Source: Planctomycetota bacterium (GTDB lineage: Bacteria; Planctomycetota; Planctomycetia; Pirellulales; Pirellulaceae). Taken from it: a stretch of DNA of 11,704 bases. Below are positions 7,201 through 11,704 of this stretch, in pieces; the stretch's first letter is position 1, and each line of letters begins with the position of its first letter. Under the pieces are notes generated by a model. The model was given only the letters and a program-made list of their open reading frames with translations, made no database searches and had not been told where the DNA came from. The DNA is taken from positions 1 to 11,704 of the forward strand of contig JAHWKS010000073.1 of assembly GCA_019347795.1 (NCBI GenBank), read 5' to 3'. A program made the translations under genes and the position numbers.

Positions 7201-9798
7201 CAGTTGCGGCAGCACCTCGCGAATGGCGGCCAATCGCTGCTGCGTGGCCTCGTCCAAGTCGCCGCCGATATCCTCCCACGCCTTCAGCTCCTGCTGGAGC
7301 GCGTCGCTGCGCTGTTGGAGATCGGCGACATTGCTCAAATCGGCGCCTTGGAGCACGCCCCCTTCGCCGGCCGCGGCTTCCAGTTTCTGGGCGATCTCCC
7401 CCACCTGCTCCCCGAAGCGTTGCCGCCGCTCGTCCACTTGCGAGAGCAACTGCTGCGCGGCGGCGTAGTAGTTCGGCTCCAACCGCAGGTCGGGACCGAT
7501 ACGGCGGTTCGGACCGTCGAAGCCATTGATCTCGTGACAGCCGAAGCAGCCGTAGGCGGCGATCAGGTCGTGTCCTTGCACCACCTTCGGCGCCGGCGGC
7601 TCGGGAAATTTTTCGCTCGGCTCCAGCTCGGTCACGTCGTGATGGCACTTCAAACAAGTGCTCTCGGCGAACCGCTCCGGCTGCATCGGGAAGATCCAGT
7701 GGTGGTTGTAGAACCAGCCATGCTCCTCCCGCCATTCCTCGGCCTCGCGCGGCGTGTTGGGCGTATGCGAGGCCCACTTGAACGCGGTGGCGCTCCCTTG
7801 CCCCTCGTGGCAAACGGTGCAGCCGAAGACGGTCATCGGGTGCGGGCTGAGCGAGCCGAGGAACAGGTCCAGCCGCGGGTGCGAAGCGTACGGATGCGGC
7901 AGACCGCGGCGGACGGTGAGCGTCAGCGGCTCGCCCCACTTCACCGTGTGCAGCAAAAGCCGCACGGCTTCGGTTCGGTCGCGGACGTAGGTGTCGTTGA
8001 TTCGCACGATCACGTCGCCGAGCATCAGGCCCGGCTGCGGCCTCTCCAATTCCTCCTGGTCGTATCCCTCCGTGTGGAGCAGGCTTTCCATCAGTTCGGC
8101 GCCGGGGCGGCTTTGGCTTTCGACGTCGGAAACAAGCGTCGCCCGGGCCGCCCGGGACTCGTTGCGGACGTACGACACCGCCACCTCATCGCGGCTGATC
8201 AGACCCCGGTCGGCAAGCTGCAGCCCGTAAACCTCGTCCAGGGTTAGCTCCTCCCCCTCGGCCGTCTCCGGGAGCTGTGTCCGATCGGGCGTGGCCAGGA
8301 CCAACTGAAACTCCTCGCCGTGCGGGTATGCCCCATCTACGGCCGAGCCCGGCATCGTTTTGACGATCGCCTGATGGCAGGTGGTGCAGCGGTCGAAGCG
8401 GCGCACTTTGCTGAAGCTGCCGTACTGGATGGTCAGCCCTTCCGTCCAGAGGTTGTCGATCTTGCGCGGCGAGTTGAAGGCGTCGAGAATCGGCATCTCC
8501 AACCAGCGTTTGCCCAGCCACGGGAACGTGCTGGCGAAGAACGTCGAGCGCTGCTGCTCGATCGTTTCCCGCAGCCGCTCGAGGTCATTGCGGTTCTCGG
8601 CGATCTCTTTCTCGACCGCATCCGCTTCGGCGGTGATCTCGCCGATCGTCTCCTGCAGGTCGCGGCGATGTTGCGAGGCGTCTTGATACGCGATGTTCAA
8701 CGCGTCCAACTGCTTCTTGAGGCGGTCGATCTCCGCCTGAGCTGGGGGAATCTGCTCGGCAAGATTGTCACGGACGTACAGGTCGCGGACGGCGCGGGCT
8801 TCGTCATATTGGGCGGCCTTGAACTTCCGATCGCGGAGCAGGCTGTCTTCGCGAAAGCGGGCTCGACGGAGGATGTCTCGCATCTGGCTAAGCAAGTTGT
8901 CGCGCACTTCGGCGGCGCCGGCTTCCGCCTCGACGGCCGCTTCACTGCACCTTTGATAGGCCTCTGCGAATCTCTGGCCTGCCAGAAGTCGAGCCTGGCG
9001 GGCCTCTTCGGGATTCGCCGCCTCGTCGGCGCCTTGTTTCTCTTCGCCGGTTTCGGCGGGAACGGCCAGCTTGTCCGCCTTCGCGGCCGCCTCGCCAGCT
9101 TCCCGGAGCGAGGTGGCAATGGCGGCGAACAGCTCGGCGTCTCCGGACTCAAAAACGCCTTCCTCCGTGTTCTGCGCCTGCTGCTGAAGCTCGCTCGCCT
9201 GCTGCGCCCCCTGGAACGCCTGGTCTGCCAGGTCCGATTGCTCGCGTCCGGAAACCGCCGGAGCGCCTTCGCCGGCCGCTTGTTGGGCTTGTTGCGTTTG
9301 CTCGGTTCGCTCCTGCTCGCTGACCAACTCATCGATCAGCTCGGCCAGGCCGCGCAGGGCGACGGCCCGGGCGCCGCGCCGGGTGGAGGTTTGGCTTAGA
9401 TCTTCGATATTTGCCAAGTCCTGCGCTTCATCGAATACTGGAATCCCTTGCTCCTCTGCGACCTCTGGATCGAGCGCATAACCCCGCTGAACAGCGTCCT
9501 GCTTAACTTCCTCGGTGAACTCCGCCACCAGGTTGTCGGCCACGGGCTGTCCGCGGACCGAGAGCAGCCGCGACTGGAGCCGCTCGTGGGTCTTTTCGAT
9601 GTCGGCCGCCATCGCTTCATCTCGCCACGCGGCTTGGCGGGTTTCGATGTCAATGAAGGTCCGCTGCGTGTCCTTCCACTCCCGGGTGTGGTCGGCGTAG
9701 AACATCCAGACGGTGGACAACAGCATCAGGACGCCGGTCACCGCGAACACGGCGTGCAGCCAATGCTGGTTGCGCCAGGTTTGCTCCGTTGCAGGCAT
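4288..9798 (-). CDS. Giant membrane-anchored octahaem cytochrome c with PDZ-like domain
   Basis: This 1836-residue protein has one N-terminal membrane helix (about 14-34) and a large, presumably periplasmic body. Eight CXXCH haem sites start at residues 471, 660, 715, 751, 1087, 1273, 1431 and 1693. The last five each have a downstream methionine in an MP context (M990, M1149, M1379, M1625, M1743) typical of class I cytochromes; the first three lack one and may be bis-histidine. Residues about 521-632 resemble a PDZ domain (GDVIVRIN and LTLTVRRG). Charged, Gln- and Ala-rich coiled coil is likely at about 150-420, and again at 775-905, where it splits the fourth haem module. A cluster of eight histidines spans 1307-1323, and the tail is Ala/Gly/Glu-rich. 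The start is 2 bases after the cytochrome b stop, so translation is probably coupled. It may replace cytochrome c1/f in the bc-type complex; that role is inferred. Confidence 0.9.
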   Translation of the reverse strand: MPATEQTWRNQHWLHAVFAVTGVLMLLSTVWMFYADHTREWKDTQRTFIDIETRQAAWRDEAMAADIEKTHERLQSRLLSVRGQPVADNLVAEFTEEVKQDAVQRGYALDPEVAEEQGIPVFDEAQDLANIEDLSQTSTRRGARAVALRGLAELIDELVSEQERTEQTQQAQQAAGEGAPAVSGREQSDLADQAFQGAQQASELQQQAQNTEEGVFESGDAELFAAIATSLREAGEAAAKADKLAVPAETGEEKQGADEAANPEEARQARLLAGQRFAEAYQRCSEAAVEAEAGAAEVRDNLLSQMRDILRRARFREDSLLRDRKFKAAQYDEARAVRDLYVRDNLAEQIPPAQAEIDRLKKQLDALNIAYQDASQHRRDLQETIGEITAEADAVEKEIAENRNDLERLRETIEQQRSTFFASTFPWLGKRWLEMPILDAFNSPRKIDNLWTEGLTIQYGSFSKVRRFDRCTTCHQAIVKTMPGSAVDGAYPHGEEFQLVLATPDRTQLPETAEGEELTLDEVYGLQLADRGLISRDEVAVSYVRNESRAARATLVSDVESQSRPGAELMESLLHTEGYDQEELERPQPGLMLGDVIVRINDTYVRDRTEAVRLLLHTVKWGEPLTLTVRRGLPHPYASHPRLDLFLGSLSPHPMTVFGCTVCHEGQGSATAFKWASHTPNTPREAEEWREEHGWFYNHHWIFPMQPERFAESTCLKCHHDVTELEPSEKFPEPPAPKVVQGHDLIAAYGCFGCHEINGFDGPNRRIGPDLRLEPNYYAAAQQLLSQVDERRQRFGEQVGEIAQKLEAAAGEGGVLQGADLSNVADLQQRSDALQQELKAWEDIGGDLDEATQQRLAAIREVLPQLAAVAESGNRLQTLNQVTELAGRLAVNPELDAPRRELHRLILQDIDLAQGERPESVAGDVSEQAEAAAVLPPESHELEPLLRDVEVPGTLRKAGPALRYVASKDDEAFLLDWIRKPSHFRPDTRMPQFFGLHEHLKAMAHAEVATELPDTDTAAESREPADAGASAIKVAEAFEPVEILGMTLYLLDRSQNFEFLEPPENLHDWTEEEQITRGKILFETRGCLACHNHEEFPEAADYRYDGEIVQGPNLSGIGSKFDSQRNPVGPQWLYSWIKEPTRYHARTKMPDLFLDPYEDEEGRLIDPALDIARFLLSHQREDWQPAFPESYVLNSEGNLPADSLAETALRDLSLQYLTTQFYERAAEDYYETGVPEELRDELKGAEVELISESLNDRQRLIYVGAKALSKYGCYGCHDIPGFEDAKPIGTGLADWGRKDTSRLAFEHITHYLHHQHQHGHAGHGEAPPGEADEQPLPPYYEEALTANHREGFIFQKLREPRSYDFEKAENKGYNEWLRMPQFPFNNDEREQVITFVLGLVAEPPAPQFIYQPDERSRAIHEGRRVLAKYNCGGCHTLEMEKWDLSFPPGEFREPPTMEAFDFVRPDFTPEQLAESQRTDRRGMLHATITGQPFLDNDGMPTAYDEFGDPVQPGDEYDPAQLEHLIQIFEPAAIDGNSYMVGPAPMIVKAARIEKSYPAHGGYLARYLVPRVVDLERQANPQAKASEAWGWVPPPLVGEGRKVQPEWLYNFLLDPYPIRPAVFLRMPKFNMSGAEAQALVDYFAAKDNAAYPYDRLAHRRRDVLETKAQQYGEQTSGAGRFDDAMRIVTNNAGCVKCHLVGDFAPQGSPRALAPDLADAYRRLRAGFVRPWIAKPDSILPYTGMPMNINPNTGFATQGLYHGTPEEQLDALVDLLMNYDHFAQQKTSIAELVQAANPPMTGEEGAEPATGEAAEPATGAAAASGGGSGEANSTNSPE
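7903..8238 (-). other. PDZ-like domain inside the giant cytochrome
   Basis: Residues about 521-632 show the PDZ pattern: an opening strand with YGLQL, a VSYVRNESRAARA segment, then GLMLGDVIVRIND, a helix (EAVRLLLHTV) and a closing strand PLTLTVRRG. About 30 extra residues appear between the two halves. The domain sits between the first and second haem sites, where it could bind a partner's C-terminus. The assignment is by eye from the motif pattern. Confidence 0.65.
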
Positions 9799-9800
9799 AT

Positions 9801-11156
9801 CTAAAAGTTCAAAAAGTATTCAGGAATCGCGACGAAGTACTTCAAGTTCAACGTCCAGCGAAAGAGCATCTTGATGGGCAACAGCGCCATGAACAGCAGC
9901 AGGTTGGCCAACACCATAAAGCGAATGAAGCCCATCCGCAGGAAGAACTTTCGCATAACGGTGACCGCCAGCATCGGCGGCACGGCGATGAAGTAGAACA
10001 GCACCAGGAGAATGCCTGGCCCCTCGCGGAGCAGGATATATCCCACCTTGGTCGCCTCCCCCGCCCCTTCCGGCGCCTGAGGCCGGCCCATCTCCAGCGC
10101 GGAAATCCAGAAGTATTCGGAGAGGTCCACGTTGCTGAGCGCTTCCACTTTGTGCGCGTCCCACACCTCGTACGGCCCGAAGAAATTCCAGTTGGGGCCG
10201 CGGAGGAAGGTGCCCATCACGATCAGCGTGACCCATAGCACGAGGAACCCGAACTGGAACGTGATGTACGCGAACTTTCGCTGATCGATGGTGTAGTAGC
10301 CGCTTCCCTGCTTGTTGAAGTCCAGGTACGGAATGGCCATCAGTCCGAAGACGACCAGGCTCGGCAGCACGACGCCCGCCATCCAGGGGTCGTAGTAGAC
10401 CAGCATCTCCTGCAGGCCGAGGAAGTACCACGGAGCCTTCGAGGGGTTGGGCGTCTTGACGCTGCTGGCCGGCTCCTCCAGCGGCGCCTGCAGCGCCACC
10501 GCCCACACGATCATCAGCGCCGTCAGGGCCACCATGCAGATCAGCTCGGTGTAGACCAGGTCGGGCCAGACGAGCACTTTCTCGTTCTCAAGCGACTCCA
10601 GCGGGGGCTCGTTGCGGCGCGCGCGGTCGTCGTTCTGCACCGCCCGATACGCGCCCAGCCAGGTGAAGAAGCCCAGTAGAAAGACCATCCCCACAATAGG
10701 GACGTTGTCGGGCTTGGTCACGATGGCGGCGAAGCTGGGGTTGGTCATCGACAGCCCCATCAACAAGAGCGACAGATTCAAGAGCGACCACGCCACCCAG
10801 GGCTGGACGAAGAACCGCCGCAGCACGAACAGCACGCCCAGAATCACCAGCGACCCCAGCGTGTAGACCGTGGGGTCCATAAAGCGGTTGACCGCTTCTT
10901 CCACCGCCAGGGGAAGCCGCAGAAGTCCGGCCCCGCCGCCCAAGGCGATGGGCGCGATGATCGTAAACACCCCGGCCACCGCCAGCCACGCCAGCGCCGT
11001 CGTGACGGGAAACCGGCCGATGCGAAACAGCGTTCTCGCCTTGCCCGTCTCCCACAGGTAGAACGCGGCGACGGCGTTCACCACGGCGAGAAAAAGGTAA
11101 TACCCGCCGAGAAACCCCGACATGCTCTTGAGAAAAACGTCGTAATCGCCGTGCAT
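9801..11156 (-). CDS. Cytochrome b C-terminal subunit (subunit IV-like, enlarged)
   Basis: The 451-residue protein is the second half of a split cytochrome b, forming part of the quinol-oxidising (Qo) site with the b6-like subunit. The core (about 180-330) has WPDLVYTEL, the Qo-loop counterpart APWYFLGLQE (241-250), YDPWMAGVVLP and GTFLRGPNWNFFGPYE. Canonical subunit IV is about 160 residues with three helices. Here about ten hydrophobic segments are visible (roughly 17-35, 51-71, 94-114, 120-137, 152-172, 201-222, 257-275, 299-317, 379-400 and 410-430), so both ends are extended. The PEWY glutamate is replaced: the sequence is APWY, with a glutamate at 250. The ATG at 11154-11156 lies 12 bases after the cytochrome b6 stop, with no clear Shine-Dalgarno sequence. 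The family is secure; the quinone used (probably menaquinone in this kind of bacterium) is inferred. Confidence 0.9.
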   Translation of the reverse strand: MHGDYDVFLKSMSGFLGGYYLFLAVVNAVAAFYLWETGKARTLFRIGRFPVTTALAWLAVAGVFTIIAPIALGGGAGLLRLPLAVEEAVNRFMDPTVYTLGSLVILGVLFVLRRFFVQPWVAWSLLNLSLLLMGLSMTNPSFAAIVTKPDNVPIVGMVFLLGFFTWLGAYRAVQNDDRARRNEPPLESLENEKVLVWPDLVYTELICMVALTALMIVWAVALQAPLEEPASSVKTPNPSKAPWYFLGLQEMLVYYDPWMAGVVLPSLVVFGLMAIPYLDFNKQGSGYYTIDQRKFAYITFQFGFLVLWVTLIVMGTFLRGPNWNFFGPYEVWDAHKVEALSNVDLSEYFWISALEMGRPQAPEGAGEATKVGYILLREGPGILLVLFYFIAVPPMLAVTVMRKFFLRMGFIRFMVLANLLLFMALLPIKMLFRWTLNLKYFVAIPEYFLNF

Positions 11157-11168
11157 GAAAGTTAAACC

Positions 11169-11704
11169 CTACAGCGGGCCGCTGATGCCGCCGTCCTTGC
11201 GGACGCGCCAGAAGTGGATCGCCATCAAGAGCGCCGCCCCCAGCGGGATCGCGATGCAGTGCAGCACGTAAAACCGGTTGAGCGTCTCTTCGCCCACGAA
11301 CCGCGCCCCCAAGAGGCCAAACCGGGCGTCCGAGGCGTTGGTGATCATGTCGATGCCCCCCACCGTGAGCAACTGGGCGCCGGGGCCTTCATGCCCGAGA
11401 AACGGCGTGGCGCGGGCCATGTTGGAGCCGACCGTGATCGCCCAGATCGCCAGTTGGTCCCACGGCAGCAGATAGCCCGTGAAGGAGAGCAAGAGCGTGA
11501 GTAGCAAGAGAATCACCCCCACCACCCAATTAAACTCCCGCGGCGGCTTATAACTGCCCGTGAGAAACACACGGTACATGTGCAGCCAAACGGTGATCAC
11601 CATCGCGTGGGCGCCCCAGCGGTGCAGTTCGCGCAAGACGCCCATCGAAGTCACATCACGGAGGGCGAGAATATCGTTGTAAGCCCACTCCAACGTGGGA
11701 CGAT
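11169..11704 (-). CDS. Cytochrome b6-type subunit of a quinol-cytochrome c reductase (5' end missing)
   Basis: The last 177 residues of a cytochrome b N-terminal subunit are visible; the gene enters from the right edge. It binds the two b haems of a bc/b6f-type complex. Helix B carries the ligand pair in HRWGAH and WLHMYR (codons at 11622-11624 and 11580-11582, 14 residues apart). Helix D carries FYVLHC and MAIHFW (11259-11261 and 11214-11216). The helix D pair is 15 residues apart, as in cytochrome b6 rather than mitochondrial cytochrome b. The Qo helix motif TGYLLPWDQ and the terminal GGISGPL, typical of the b6 branch, are present. The stretch between TVGS and NRFYVLH is longer than in plant b6. 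The N-terminal region that would show a cysteine for an extra c-type haem lies outside the window. A Rieske gene is expected upstream but cannot be seen. Confidence 0.93.
   Translation of the reverse strand, partial: RPTLEWAYNDILALRDVTSMGVLRELHRWGAHAMVITVWLHMYRVFLTGSYKPPREFNWVVGVILLLLTLLLSFTGYLLPWDQLAIWAITVGSNMARATPFLGHEGPGAQLLTVGGIDMITNASDARFGLLGARFVGEETLNRFYVLHCIAIPLGAALLMAIHFWRVRKDGGISGPL

Noticed and set aside
8941..8950. Lone cysteine near residue 284 of the giant cytochrome as a possible ninth haem site
   Set aside because: The sequence YQRCSEAAVE has no second cysteine or histidine in CXXCH spacing.
4453..9399. Four long plus-strand open frames (446, 349, 347 and 359 codons) lying end to end opposite the giant cytochrome gene
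   Set aside because: They are in the same codon register as the minus-strand gene. Antisense stops would need TTA, CTA or TCA codons in the sense frame, which are rare in GC-rich DNA, so long antisense frames are expected. Their translations show no recognisable domains, while the minus frame has eight haem motifs.
4288..9798. Alternative complex III (ActA/ActB-type) as the identity of the multihaem system
   Set aside because: No ActB-like iron-sulfur or NrfD-like membrane subunit is present; the neighbours are clear cytochrome b halves of a bc/b6f-type complex.
11691..11693. TTG as the start of the cytochrome b6 gene
   Set aside because: The frame stays open to the window edge with family-like sequence (RPTLEWAY), and essential N-terminal helices are still missing, so the gene is truncated by the window.
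1..11704. tRNA, rRNA, CRISPR array, transposase or phage genes
   Set aside because: No such sequence patterns were seen on reading either strand; the gaps between genes are too short, apart from 4020-4287, which contains none of these.

Overview
The window most likely comes from a GC-rich planctomycete, perhaps a Pirellulales relative. This is inferred from a cytochrome b split into b6-like and subunit-IV-like genes, many large CXXCH proteins, two lipoproteins, a COX2 with GT-DD loops and stop-codon-linked intergenic inverted repeats. No rRNA or other marker gene is present to confirm it. Every supported gene lies on the minus strand, so transcription runs from the right edge to the left edge.

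Right part (11704 to 4288), quinol-oxidising module: the 3' portion of a cytochrome b6-type gene (cut by the window edge), an enlarged subunit-IV-type cytochrome b C-terminal subunit with about ten membrane helices, and then, after only 2 bases, a 1836-residue membrane-anchored protein with eight CXXCH haem sites. That protein also carries a PDZ-like domain, long coiled-coil segments and a histidine-rich stretch. No cytochrome c1 or f gene is seen, so this giant cytochrome is the obvious candidate for that role.

Middle (4287 to 4020): the longest gene-free stretch, 268 bases. It holds a degenerate inverted-repeat element directly after the giant gene's stop codon, a perfect TATAAT hexamer, and a strong ribosome binding site for the next gene.

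Left part (4019 to 1), electron carriers and oxidase: two paralogous exported proteins with an amicyanin-like copper loop (the second a predicted lipoprotein), a dihaem cytochrome c lipoprotein, and cytochrome c oxidase subunit II with a complete CuA site. A nearly perfect inverted repeat follows, and then the first seven codons of another gene, probably oxidase subunit I.

Read together, the window encodes a continuous periplasmic electron path: quinol to a b6/IV cytochrome b, to the giant octahaem cytochrome, to copper and/or dihaem carriers, to CuA and oxygen. The most unusual parts are the giant octahaem PDZ protein, the tandem putative cupredoxins, the altered Qo motif (APWY), and the repeat element found twice exactly at stop codons.
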